In this document: in pieces, positions 45,976 to 54,287 of the stretch
Layout of the letters: the number at the start of each line of letters is the position of its first letter
Numbering within the stretch: position 1 is the first letter of the stretch
NCBI RefSeq assembly: GCF_004212215.1
Contig: NZ_QVFV01000006.1
Span: forward strand, 209,645 to 273,644
DNA length: 64,000 nucleotides
Direction of reading: 5' to 3'
From: Leptolyngbya iicbica LK
GTDB taxonomy: Bacteria; Cyanobacteriota; Cyanobacteriia; Phormidesmidales; Phormidesmidaceae
The notes under the pieces: generated by a model
Told to the model about the DNA's origin: nothing
Databases searched by the model: none
The model's input: only the letters and a program-made list of their open reading frames with translations
Translations under genes and position numbers: made by a program

Positions 45976-47520
45976 TTAAGGTGTCTCAGCCGAAAGCAGT
46001 TTGCCAGCCGTCCGGTTTTCCGGCTGAAAAGTCTCTTGGGCCACCCGCTGAATGTCCTCAGCGGTCACCGCTTCGATTTCTTGCAGTTCGGTAAAAATGT
46101 TGCGCCAGGAACCCGTCTTGGCTTCGTACTCGGCCAGCAGCGAGGCCATCCCCGAGTTGGAATCTAACTGCCGCAGCAGACCTGCCTGCGCTTGAGTTTT
46201 GACCCGATCCAATTCAGCTTGCGATACCGGCTCAGATTTGAGGCGTTCAAGCTGTTGATGAAATTCATCCGCAATTTGCTCCGGGGCCACTCCGGGAGCC
46301 GTCAAGCCATATAACACCATCATGTTGGGATATTTATCGCCAGGGAAGCCGCTAAATCCCCCCAAATCGAGAGCAATTTGCTGGTCTTCGACGAGTTCTT
46401 TATACAGGCGTGACGTGCGGCCATTGACCAAAATGCCTTCAATCATGCCGTAAACTGCATGGTCGGGGTCGGTCAGACTGGGACGATGGTAGCCTTCCAA
46501 ATACCAGGGCTCGGTTGGCAGTTCCAGCGTAAAAGATTTGGGTTCTGTCTGCAGGGGCTCCTCAATCGTGACTTCGGCCGGCAGACTGCGAGATTGGAAG
46601 CGCCCAAAGTAAGCCGATGCCATCTGCTGCACCTCATTGGCATCAACATCACCGACGACCACGCCGATCAAGTTGTTGGGCCCGTAGTAGGCGTCAAAAA
46701 ACTGCTGCACCGAGTCGCGAGTGGCATTGAAGAGATCCTGCTGATAGCCAATCACCGGACGGCGGTAGGGATGTACCTCAAACGCTTCTTCGAGGAATAC
46801 CTCAATAAACTTGCCAATGGGAGAATTATCGACCCGCATCCGTCGCTCTTCGAGGATGACGTCTTTTTCTTGATAAAACTCGCGGAACACGGGCTCTAAA
46901 AAGCGCTCAGATTCCAACGACATCCACAGTTCGAGCTTGTTAGACGGCAGGCTATAAAAATAGCGGGTGGCGTCGGCTCCGGTCGTCGCGTTGAGGCCAA
47001 CGCCACCCTCCTGCTCAATAATTTGGCCGTACTTGTTTTGCTCGACGTATTGCGCGGCTGCTTGGCGCAGGGCGGCGAGTTGGGCTTCTAGTTCGGGCAC
47101 TTTGTCGGTCTCGCCAGCGGCTTGCGCGGCCAAAATCTCGTCAAAGACGGCATCCATTTGGTCCATGACGGCCCGTTCAGCGGGATAGTTGGTGGTGCCA
47201 ATTTGCTGAGTGCCCTTAAACGCCAGATGCTCCAAATAGTGGGCAACCCCGGTTTCGCCGTCGGCTTCGTTTACCGCGCCCACATCGGCATACAGCATGA
47301 AGGAAACGACGGGAGCCTGGTGCCGCTCCAACACAATCCACTTCATGCCGTTGTCGAGTTCGAACTCGCTGACCTGCTCGGCTACGCGGTCAAGGTAGGG
47401 CTGAATGTCAGTCGTAACGTTGGCTTCGCGGGCGTGAGCGATCGCGGGCCAGCCGATTAGGCCAGTAACACCGAGCACCACCGCGCTGAGCAGGGCCAAA
47501 AGCTGTCGTCGCTGATTCAT
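45976..47520 (-). CDS. M16-family zinc metallopeptidase
   Basis: 514 residues from ATG 47520 (MNQRRQLLALLSAVVLGVTG), with a signal peptide ending AHA. The inverted zinc motif HxxEH is intact in TGVAHYLEHLAFKGT, with a downstream Glu in EQEGGVGLNATTGADATRYF. Likely periplasmic or thylakoid-lumen peptidase that acts with its inactive neighbour, degrading small peptides. No other gene joins this pair. Confidence 0.92.
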   Translation of the reverse strand: MNQRRQLLALLSAVVLGVTGLIGWPAIAHAREANVTTDIQPYLDRVAEQVSEFELDNGMKWIVLERHQAPVVSFMLYADVGAVNEADGETGVAHYLEHLAFKGTQQIGTTNYPAERAVMDQMDAVFDEILAAQAAGETDKVPELEAQLAALRQAAAQYVEQNKYGQIIEQEGGVGLNATTGADATRYFYSLPSNKLELWMSLESERFLEPVFREFYQEKDVILEERRMRVDNSPIGKFIEVFLEEAFEVHPYRRPVIGYQQDLFNATRDSVQQFFDAYYGPNNLIGVVVGDVDANEVQQMASAYFGRFQSRSLPAEVTIEEPLQTEPKSFTLELPTEPWYLEGYHRPSLTDPDHAVYGMIEGILVNGRTSRLYKELVEDQQIALDLGGFSGFPGDKYPNMMVLYGLTAPGVAPEQIADEFHQQLERLKSEPVSQAELDRVKTQAQAGLLRQLDSNSGMASLLAEYEAKTGSWRNIFTELQEIEAVTAEDIQRVAQETFQPENRTAGKLLSAETP

Positions 47521-47621
47521 GCGGAAAATCTTGCTTTGAAAAAGTCCCATCGCGATCGCCTGTCACCGTACCTTCATAATTTCAACACATTGCGATCGTA
47601 AGTGACTATTTTTGGTCGGTT

Positions 47622-47690
47622 GGGTAAGTGGGGAGTCGGTCGAGTGAGTGAAGTGGGTGGGGTGGGTACAGTCGGTGGAGTGAGCGGTGC
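47622..47690. repeat. G-rich degenerate GTGGGT/GAGTGA repeat
   Basis: Irregular tandem of GTGGG, GGTC and GAGTGA pieces in the space between the M16 gene start and the Coq4-like gene end. Confidence 0.45.
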
Positions 47691-47719
47691 TGGTCATTCC
47701 GACCGATGAATTTTACCGA

Positions 47720-48202
47720 TCAATCCCAAGCGCCGGCATTGTGGATGCCGTAGTGTTGGCGCAAGGTGTCGAGATCCTGATCCATCACAGCGCCAGGATC
47801 GAGGTAGGCGTTGATGCGTCGCCGCACGGTGCGGCCCTGGCGGATGCCTGCCAGATAGAAGCGACAGATGTCGAGGGGTGAGTAATGGGTGGTTTCGGTG
47901 CCGACGGTGCGCCGCCAGAGCGATCGCCACAACACTGACAAAAACGCGCCAATATTTTGCACGTAATAAGTCCAGGGGCGTCGCCAGGTCAGCCCGGTGA
48001 GAATGAAACCGACCAGTCGCATTTCGTCATCGAGGTCCGTGCTGTACCCCGTGACCACGTGCATGATGTCGTGGCGTTGCAGATCCTGCCAGGGAATGCG
48101 CACCAGGCCCAGATCCAGATCTTGGTTTTGCACAAAGTCGGGATTGTCGGCGTAATAGCGCTGCAATCCTTGGCGCAAAGTTGGTTTGCTGGTTGTGGTC
48201 AT
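47720..48202 (-). CDS. Coq4-family protein
   Basis: 160 residues from ATG 48202; GTG 48205 is equally possible (AGGA lies 7 bases before it). The Coq4 metal motif HDxxHxxxG is present in RHDIMHVVTGYSTDLDDEMR (His44, Asp45, His48). Eukaryotic COQ4 and its relatives act in ubiquinone synthesis, reported as oxidative decarboxylation of the ring precursor; cyanobacteria make no ubiquinone, so this one needs another role. It is the last gene of the leftward ketosynthase-oxidase cluster, although repeats separate it from the YiaA-like gene. Confidence 0.82.
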   Translation of the reverse strand: MTTTSKPTLRQGLQRYYADNPDFVQNQDLDLGLVRIPWQDLQRHDIMHVVTGYSTDLDDEMRLVGFILTGLTWRRPWTYYVQNIGAFLSVLWRSLWRRTVGTETTHYSPLDICRFYLAGIRQGRTVRRRINAYLDPGAVMDQDLDTLRQHYGIHNAGAWD

Positions 48203-48232
48203 CACGAGATTGTCCTGCCAATAGCTTCCCCA

Positions 48233-48293
48233 GGGGACGAGTCCCTGGGATGATTCCTGACCATCCTGATCTAACCGACAGGGACCCGTCCCC
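48233..48293. repeat. Inverted repeat GGGGACGAGTCCCTG/CAGGGACCCGTCCCC
   Basis: Arms 48233-48247 and 48279-48293 with one mismatch, 31 bases apart, between the YiaA-like and Coq4-like genes. Each arm is itself a near-palindrome. Confidence 0.75.
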
Positions 48294-48362
48294 GAGCTAC
48301 GGCGATCGCCTCATCGTGCTGTGCCCTCAGTCGGATTGTTATCCTGAGCCTCAATGCAAACG

Positions 48363-48830
48363 TCAGGATTTTTTGCTGCGATCGCTGATGGGCCGCTCGG
48401 GCAGTGCGGGATCCGGCAAGGGACGATTCGCCAAACGATGCAGTCCGGCGACGTCGCGGATATTTTTTTGCACCGCGATCGCCCCAAATAAACTGAGCAA
48501 AAAGGCCATGGCATAAAAACCCTTTTCGCTAATCGGCCAACTGGCATTCCACAACCCGACGCAGAGCAGTGACAGACACAGAATAGTGGAGAGCCACGAA
48601 ATGCCGTAGTACAGGTCGGTGACGGGAATATTCTCGCTGCGATCGCGCACACTCTTTTGCACAGACACAGCAGCGTATAGCCCATACATCAACAGGGTGA
48701 AGTAGAAGCCTTTTTCGGCCAGGCCCATCGACGCCGTGCGCCACAGTCCCGTGAGAAAGGCGGACATGCCGATGGCCATGGCACAGTAAGACGCACCGAT
48801 AAAGGCCGGGGTGGGTTTCGTCGTATTCAT
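48363..48830 (-). CDS. YiaA/YiaB-family membrane protein
   Basis: 155 residues with four hydrophobic helices arranged as two copies of the YiaAB two-helix unit: FIGASYCAMAIGMSAFLTGL with EKGFYFTLLMYGLYAAVSVQ, and WLSTILCLSLLCVGLW with EKGFYAMAFLLSLFGAIAVQ. Both units end in a VQK-[SN]-[VI]-RD motif. Function unknown. Third gene of the cluster. Confidence 0.85.
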   Translation of the reverse strand: MNTTKPTPAFIGASYCAMAIGMSAFLTGLWRTASMGLAEKGFYFTLLMYGLYAAVSVQKSVRDRSENIPVTDLYYGISWLSTILCLSLLCVGLWNASWPISEKGFYAMAFLLSLFGAIAVQKNIRDVAGLHRLANRPLPDPALPERPISDRSKKS

Positions 48831-48980
48831 AGTTCAGACTCCGAGAGTGAGGAATGGGCTGAATGGGTTGAGAATTTTGTGGGAACGCAAGAAGAGCAGA
48901 GGGGGCAGGGGAGCGAGAGGGCAGGTTTGACAACCGTCTCAGGGGATCAGAGAAGAGAGGTTTGAGATTTCATGAGTGGG

Positions 48981-48999
48981 ATAGCCGTCTCGGCTGTCC
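48981..48999. repeat. Palindrome of the ACAGCCG family, copy 4
   Basis: ATAGCCGTCTCGGCTGTCC, same core as 24432-24491. It lies between the 300-residue protein gene and the YiaA-like gene. Confidence 0.7.
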
Positions 49000-49038
49000 C
49001 TCCGCAGACCAGTTCCCGCCTTGGTTATATCGGTAGGC

Positions 49039-49941
49039 CTAAACCTGGTGAGCCACAGAATTGGGCTGCACTGCTTCGGTTTGTGCCGCTGCTGCCAGTT
49101 CTAGATAGCGGTGCAAATATTCCGACAGCACCCCGTGGAGCAGGAGATCGTGGGCAGCAGCAAAGGGACTATTGGGCGCGAGGGGATGGCGATTGGTCAC
49201 CACATGGTTCCAGCGATAGTCGCCCGTCAGTTGGCTGAAATATTGGGCAAAACTTTCGTCAAACTGGAGCGACAGCACCGCCCGCTGAAACTCCCGACTG
49301 GTGACGCAGAGGGAGTAGCAAATCTTGAACAATTCCAGGGCCGATTCCATATCCAGCACTTGCAGCCAGCCCCGTCGCGTCGTATCCACATCAATCTCCA
49401 GGGGTCGCAAACCGCTGAAATCGATGCCCCGCTGCTGCACCGCCGCCAGCCAGTTCGGATGCGCCCGTTGCGCCGCGTGATAGTCCAGCACAAAGTTATA
49501 GAGAATGATGTCGTGTTCCAGAAAAGCGTTGTCCGCCAAGTCGGCCACTGTGCGAGGGTAAAGGTTAGAACGGGGCAGAGTCGGGTCGGGGCCATTGTCG
49601 ATGAGAAAGTTGACGATGTTGGAGCCAATGCCCAGGTGTCGCACAATCAGGTAGCAGGCTTCTGGCGTCGCAAAGGTATTGAGAAACCACACCGCCATCT
49701 GGTGCATCAACCAGTAGGAACGAAACTGGAAGGGCAACAGCCGTTTCACCGTCATGATGAGGCCCATGCTGAGGTTGGCAATGACCTTGATGGGCAGCAG
49801 CAGGTAATTGCGCGACCAGCTTTGCAGGTCTTTGACCATGTAGGCTTTGGCCACCGGGTCCACAGGAATGCCCGCATCAAAATAGAGGGCGTCCCAATGA
49901 TTGGGATCCTGGCGATCGCGCGTCTCTGGGATGTACGTCAT
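49039..49941 (-). CDS. Unrecognised 300-residue protein in the ketosynthase-oxidase cluster
   Basis: 300 residues, mostly helical, with no clear signal peptide. One hydrophobic stretch (LLPIKVIANLSMGLIMTVKR, about 47-66). Several conserved-looking His, Asp and Glu residues occur in FLEHDIILYNFVLDYHAAQR, PEACYLIVRHLGIGSN and AAHDLLLHGVLSEYLHRYLE, which could bind a metal or lipid. I cannot name the family. Its ATG follows the stop of the fusion gene without any gap (TAAATG), so it is translated with it and should act in the same pathway. Confidence 0.8.
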   Translation of the reverse strand: MTYIPETRDRQDPNHWDALYFDAGIPVDPVAKAYMVKDLQSWSRNYLLLPIKVIANLSMGLIMTVKRLLPFQFRSYWLMHQMAVWFLNTFATPEACYLIVRHLGIGSNIVNFLIDNGPDPTLPRSNLYPRTVADLADNAFLEHDIILYNFVLDYHAAQRAHPNWLAAVQQRGIDFSGLRPLEIDVDTTRRGWLQVLDMESALELFKICYSLCVTSREFQRAVLSLQFDESFAQYFSQLTGDYRWNHVVTNRHPLAPNSPFAAAHDLLLHGVLSEYLHRYLELAAAAQTEAVQPNSVAHQV

Positions 49942-52005
49942 TTACTGAATCTCCTCTATTTGCAGACGATACAGGCGAGCCGTGACCTGGGCAGTTTTGA
50001 CAATGCGGGCGGCGATTTCCGCTGTCATCCAGTCGGCATTGAGAAAGGCATCGAGCTTCTGGACGTGGGCTTCGTCGTTTTCCCCGTGATAGCTCAAGAA
50101 CGTTATCTGAGATTTTTCCAGCGACAATGTTTGACGAATCTGCTCGGCCCATTGTCCGGCCATGCGATTGCCCAGCCCTTCCACAATGAAGATGCTGCCC
50201 AGCAAATCGATGGGATTTTCCCGCGAGGCGCGTTGAAAGATGAACGCTGACAGCGCTTCGGAACCGATGTTTTGCTTGGCGTTGAGAATTTCGTCGAGTT
50301 CACCGCCAACAGCGACGTAATCTCGCTCTAGCATTTGGAAATCGCGGTGCTCGTCACGGGCGTGGCTGATCAGGTGCGATCGCAGCTCAAAGTTCGTCAT
50401 ATTCGACGCGGCACGGGTAATCCATCGCGCCCCATCCACCACCTGCGGTCGCAGATTGAGCAACATGGCCTTGTAGTCTTCCAGGGTGAAGGTACCTTGA
50501 TTGAGTCGGTTGATAATCGGCACTGATCGCAGCTCGCGCTCAAAGCTCAGCCATACCAACATCAACTGCCGCAGCAGTTCCGCCGACACCTCATCGGTAG
50601 ATCCCCCGCTGTCGCCGCCCCCTTGAGAAAGGGGGCTCTCAAGTAACTGCTTAGGAGCGCCCCCCTTGTTAAGGGGGGTCGGGGGGATCCCTTCAGATGC
50701 TGTCGCTTGATCAACGGGTTTGGTCGTCCCAGCGATCGCGGATCCCCCGCTGTCGCCGCCCCCTTGAGAAAGGGGGCTTTCAAGTAACTGGCTGCGATCG
50801 CCCGATGTTTGGGAGGGATTTTGGGGAATCGTGCCCTCCACCACCGTTAGCATGATGTATGCCGTAGTGAATCGCCCGCTCTCTGGCACAAAGCAAAAGA
50901 TCTTTTGACCTGGCTGCAATTTCTCTGAATGGAACAATTCTTCCAGCATCAGATAAATCGACGCACAGCCCGTATTCCCGCGCGTATAGAGATTGGTAAA
51001 CCACTTCTCTTCGGGGATCATGCAACCTGCTTTTTCCAACAGCTCGATAATCTGGCTGCGGAAAAAGTGCGAGGAGTAGTGACACAGGAGCCAATCCACC
51101 TCATCGGGGCGAACTCGACCGGCTTCGATCAGCCGCAGCCAACCTTCCACGCCCAACTGCACCACCTTGTCCAGCAAGCGAATATTTTGGCGAAGGTTGA
51201 TCGCCCCGTCCGCCGCCGCCTCGGCCTGGGAGGGATAATCCATCCAGCTCGTTAGCGTGTCGGGACTCTCGACCCCGGCATACATGCAGACGGGATGCGC
51301 GTTCGCATGGGAAATCGACTCGATCCACTCCACTTTGAGGCTCAGCCCTTGGGGAGCAGGGCGATCGCTCACCAGCACCGCCCCCGCCCCATCCGACAAC
51401 ATCCATCGCAAAAACTCCGTGTCAAAAGGCAGATTTTCTCCCGCTTGGGTGTCGGCTTCCGCCTCAAACCGCGTGTGCTTAAAGAGTCGGGAAGCCAGTT
51501 CCGATGCCACAGCAACAGCCTGGCGCTTTTGGCCCAACTGCACCTGTGACGCGGCATATTTCAGCGCCGCGACTCCAGCACAGCAAACACCGAGATGTGA
51601 GGTCGCCTCCAGCGGGGCAAGTTCTGACAGTTCGCCATGCACCATGCTGGCAAAGCCGGGGACGAGCTGATCAGGCCAGGTCGTACCGCAGGCCAGTAAA
51701 TCGACCGCGCGGGGATTAATCCCCGACTGACTCAGCAGATCCCGCACCGCCGCCGCCGCCATTTGACCGTTGCTGATGGTGGTGCGCTGCTGTTTATCCA
51801 GCGCATAGTAGCGTTGCTGAATACCGTTACTTTTGAGAATGCGGGCCTTGACGCGAGACTTTTTGCCGTGGACGCGACCGAGGTAATCCTCCATTTCGTC
51901 ATTGGCGATCGCCTCGCCCGGCAAATATTTACCGATGTGGGTGATGTAGGCTGACGGCAGGGAACCGTTCATCAACGATTGGGCATTGAGAGAGCTAGAT
52001 GGCAT
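49942..52005 (-). CDS. KASIII-type ketosynthase fused to a heme-oxygenase-like dimetal oxidase domain
   Basis: 687 residues. Residues 1-395 are a FabH-like ketosynthase with a full triad: Cys142 in LGVCCAGVAAL, His309 in LLCHYSSHFF, Asn344 in RGNTGCAS. A low-complexity linker (about 396-470) carries QLLESPLSQGGGDSGGS twice (406-422 and 453-469). Residues 471-687 are all-helical with ligand motifs of PqqC/CADD/UndA-like enzymes: FELRSHLISHARDEHRDFQM, IFIVEGLGNR and SYHGENDEAHVQKL. KASIII enzymes condense an acyl-CoA or acyl-ACP with a malonyl-type partner; dimetal enzymes of the second type oxidise or decarboxylate acyl or aromatic substrates. GGAG lies 10 bases before the ATG. The product is unknown. 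Confidence 0.85.
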   Translation of the reverse strand: MPSSSLNAQSLMNGSLPSAYITHIGKYLPGEAIANDEMEDYLGRVHGKKSRVKARILKSNGIQQRYYALDKQQRTTISNGQMAAAAVRDLLSQSGINPRAVDLLACGTTWPDQLVPGFASMVHGELSELAPLEATSHLGVCCAGVAALKYAASQVQLGQKRQAVAVASELASRLFKHTRFEAEADTQAGENLPFDTEFLRWMLSDGAGAVLVSDRPAPQGLSLKVEWIESISHANAHPVCMYAGVESPDTLTSWMDYPSQAEAAADGAINLRQNIRLLDKVVQLGVEGWLRLIEAGRVRPDEVDWLLCHYSSHFFRSQIIELLEKAGCMIPEEKWFTNLYTRGNTGCASIYLMLEELFHSEKLQPGQKIFCFVPESGRFTTAYIMLTVVEGTIPQNPSQTSGDRSQLLESPLSQGGGDSGGSAIAGTTKPVDQATASEGIPPTPLNKGGAPKQLLESPLSQGGGDSGGSTDEVSAELLRQLMLVWLSFERELRSVPIINRLNQGTFTLEDYKAMLLNLRPQVVDGARWITRAASNMTNFELRSHLISHARDEHRDFQMLERDYVAVGGELDEILNAKQNIGSEALSAFIFQRASRENPIDLLGSIFIVEGLGNRMAGQWAEQIRQTLSLEKSQITFLSYHGENDEAHVQKLDAFLNADWMTAEIAARIVKTAQVTARLYRLQIEEIQ
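50600..50790. repeat. Palindromic repeats inside the fusion gene
   Basis: A 50-base unit at 50600-50649 and 50741-50790 differs by one base; each contains CCCCCTTGAGAAAGGGGG. Between them (50657-50691) lies a second palindrome, CCCCCCTTGTTAAGGGGGG followed by TCGGGGGGATCC. Similar G/C-rich palindromes are common in cyanobacterial spacers. All are read in frame as protein. Confidence 0.88.
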
Positions 52006-52319
52006 GGACTGAAATCTCCGAACTAGATGAGCAAGTTAAGCAACTTGGGTCCAGTATCTTCAGCGCATCCCTGCACTGCCAATGACAATGGTGTAGCCAG
52101 AAAGACTGACCAGCAAGGCTTTGAAGGTTTAGGAAGGGGATCGAAGTGAAGCGAAGTAGATCGAAGTTTTTGACCGATCAGCGGTCGCATTCCCGTCGTC
52201 GAGTTGTTAACTGAAGCGCCGCGATCGCCGGAAACGTTGACGCTCTCTAGGAGCAGTCATTGAGCTCCTCTCCCTTAGCGATCGCAGTCGAAAATCCAGG
52301 AATGATGTTATGGTGTAAG
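52006..52319. other. Gene-free divergent region
   Basis: 314 bases between the start of the ketosynthase fusion and the SRP RNA. It should hold the promoters of both. Nothing else recognised. Confidence 0.5.
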
Positions 52320-52415
52320 TGACCTGGACCCATGCGGTCACAACGCCCAAACCATGTCAGGACCGGAAGGTAGCAGCATTACGGGATGCTTGTGACAGGC
52401 GTGGACTCCGGGTCT
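52320..52415 (+). ncRNA. ffs: Signal recognition particle RNA (4.5S type)
   Basis: The apical loop signature GTCAGGACCGGAAGGTAGCA is present (52357-52376), and the ends pair: GACCTGGA (52321-52328) with TCCGGGTC (52407-52414). About 96 nucleotides, the usual bacterial small SRP RNA. It binds Ffh and targets membrane proteins. Ends are approximate by a few bases. Confidence 0.93.
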
Positions 52416-52548
52416 CTTGCGTTTTGCCCGATCGTTGCCGGGGCAGCAAGCGACAGTCATTCCCCCCATCACTGGCGGTTAACCCCAATGGGCATTCTCA
52501 GTTTGGGGTTCTTATCCTAAAGAAGACTTCATCGCTGAGGAAGCGTCC

Positions 52549-52917
52549 ATGGCAGGTTTTGGAGATTTAGTACAAAAAGCGTTTTATCTAGGGGTCGGAG
52601 CTGCGTCTTATGCGGGCGAAAAGGCGGGCGGCACGCTTAAAGAACTGCGGGAACAGACCACCGCGATCGCCAATGAATTAGTTGAGCGCGGCGAAATGAC
52701 CGCTGGTGAAGCGCAGCAGTTAATCGATAAAATGATGCAGCAAGCACAAACCGCCGCCCCCCAGTCGCCCTCCGCAACACCGCCCGAGCAGCCGCGCCGC
52801 ATCGAAATTGTAGATGATACCGAAGATGCTGCCGCGCAAGAAGCCGAAGCCCTGCGTCGGCAAGTCGAAGCGACTCGGCAGCAGTTAGAAGAGTTGAAAC
52901 GCAACAACCGTCAATGA
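52549..52917 (+). CDS. Phasin-like protein
   Basis: 122 residues. A helical N-terminal part (MAGFGDLVQKAFYLGVGAAS to about residue 65, ending AQQLIDKMMQQ) has the arrangement of the short phasin-like proteins of cyanobacteria; a Pro-rich hinge follows, then a charged coiled coil (EAEALRRQVEATRQQLEELK). Phasins coat polyhydroxyalkanoate granules; here a granule role is only inferred. GAGGAA lies seven bases before the ATG. Its stop overlaps the next start by four bases. Confidence 0.7.
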   Translation: MAGFGDLVQKAFYLGVGAASYAGEKAGGTLKELREQTTAIANELVERGEMTAGEAQQLIDKMMQQAQTAAPQSPSATPPEQPRRIEIVDDTEDAAAQEAEALRRQVEATRQQLEELKRNNRQ

Positions 52918-53399
52918 ATGATTTTGAGAATTGGGCCAGAGATTTCTCACGCCTCTTAGAAGACGCTACTCGGCAAACGGAAGTTTGGGCTGAGGAAACC
53001 CTGCAGGGAGTTGTCGACACGGCTGATGCGATCGCTGACGAACTGGAGAAGCAACTTGCCCCGACCTTAGACCAGTGGGCCAATGAACTGAATCGCTCAT
53101 TGGAACCTCTGGAAACGGCTCTGGATCAAGAGGCAGAAAGATTCTCGGAGGAGTTCGCAGAGTTCGTCACCCCCATTGTCGAACCCATGGCTGTTGCTCT
53201 GGAGGCCTGGATTGAGGCGATGGCGGCCCCGATTGCTAGCCACGTTGAGCCGATGGTCAATGACCATCCCACATGTATCGGCTGCAAACATTACTACGGT
53301 CAGCCCCATGGCGGTAATATGCTTGTCTGCGCCATGTATCCCTACGGCCCCGAGGCAGAATCCTGCCCTGACTGGGAGTCCCATCTTCCGTCATCCTAA
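52914..53399 (+). CDS. Coiled-coil protein with four-cysteine C-terminal module
   Basis: 161 residues. The first 110 are acidic and strongly helical, with repeated hydrophobic heptads; the last 45 have HPTCIGCKHYYGQPHGGNML, then VCAMYPYGPEAESCPDWE. This Cys arrangement matches the tail of the membrane protein at 40702-41019. The start overlaps the phasin-like gene as ATGA, so the two proteins probably work together, with the acidic helix as the likely contact. Confidence 0.75.
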   Translation: MNDFENWARDFSRLLEDATRQTEVWAEETLQGVVDTADAIADELEKQLAPTLDQWANELNRSLEPLETALDQEAERFSEEFAEFVTPIVEPMAVALEAWIEAMAAPIASHVEPMVNDHPTCIGCKHYYGQPHGGNMLVCAMYPYGPEAESCPDWESHLPSS

Positions 53400-53453
53400 A
53401 GGCAGTCTGTCTCCCATCCCGTCCTAGAGGTGCGAGACAGAGATAGCCAGACA

Positions 53454-54287
53454 TCAAGCAATCTCACCGTATTCTGAAGCTTCTAACAGCGGAAAAAAGT
53501 GCCCGACTGGGCCTTGCCCCTGGCCAATCCGCAGAGAGTACTGCAAGGCTTGAGTGACATAATTTTTAGCGTGTTGAACAGCGGTAAAAGTGGCTTTGCC
53601 TAAAGCGAGGTTAGCCGCGATCGCGGCTGACAACGTACATCCCGTGCCGTGGGTGTCTTGGGTATCAATGGTTTCAGTGGTAAGCGTGATCGGCTCGTGA
53701 CCGTCATACCACACATCCACCCCGCGCAACTCCCCCGGCATGCCCCCACCTTTGACCAGCACTGCTTGCGGTCCCAAATCAAAGATTTTTTGCGCGGCAA
53801 TTTCCATGTCGGCCAGGGTGTGAATTTCGAGATCGCCTAAAATCTGCGCCTCGTAACGGTTAGGCGTCAGCACCGTCGCTTGGGGCACCAGACGAGTCTT
53901 GAGGGTGGCGATCGCGGCATCGTCAATCAGTTGCGCCCCAGTGCGCGACACCATCACCGGATCAATCACCCAAGCGGGAACCGAGGATTGGGCGATCGCT
54001 TCCGAAACCGCAGTCATAATGCCCGTGTTTAACAGCATCCCGAGTTTGGCACTCTGCACGCCGATGTCCTGAATGACAGCTTGCATTTGGGCCACAACTG
54101 CTTCGGGCGGCAGGGCATCGACGCGAGTGACGCCGCAGGTATTTTGGGCAGTGATGCAAGTGAGTGCGCTCGTCCCATGCACTTGGTGAAAGGCAAAGGT
54201 GCGTAAGTCAGCCTGAATTCCGGCACCGCCCCCACTGTCAGAACCAGCGATCGTCAGGGCAACGGGAGGAGTCAGCGAATTAGCCAC
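53454..54287 (-). CDS. thiD: Hydroxymethylpyrimidine/phosphomethylpyrimidine kinase
   Basis: 277 residues from GTG 54287; GGAGA five bases upstream fixes this start, and the 26 codons above it do not look like the family. Ribokinase-like fold: LTIAGSDSGGGAGIQADLRT, HGTSALTCITAQNT, WVIDPVMVSRTGAQL, VLTPNRYEAQIL and the catalytic DTHGTGCTLSAAIAANLALG with the Asp/Gly anion hole. Two-step phosphorylation of HMP in thiamine synthesis. Confidence 0.94.
   Translation of the reverse strand: MANSLTPPVALTIAGSDSGGGAGIQADLRTFAFHQVHGTSALTCITAQNTCGVTRVDALPPEAVVAQMQAVIQDIGVQSAKLGMLLNTGIMTAVSEAIAQSSVPAWVIDPVMVSRTGAQLIDDAAIATLKTRLVPQATVLTPNRYEAQILGDLEIHTLADMEIAAQKIFDLGPQAVLVKGGGMPGELRGVDVWYDGHEPITLTTETIDTQDTHGTGCTLSAAIAANLALGKATFTAVQHAKNYVTQALQYSLRIGQGQGPVGHFFPLLEASEYGEIA

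Noticed and set aside
49111..50250. Rightward frame of 379 codons opposite the ketosynthase-oxidase cluster
   Set aside because: It spans the junction of two leftward genes with clear motifs; no domain is seen in it.
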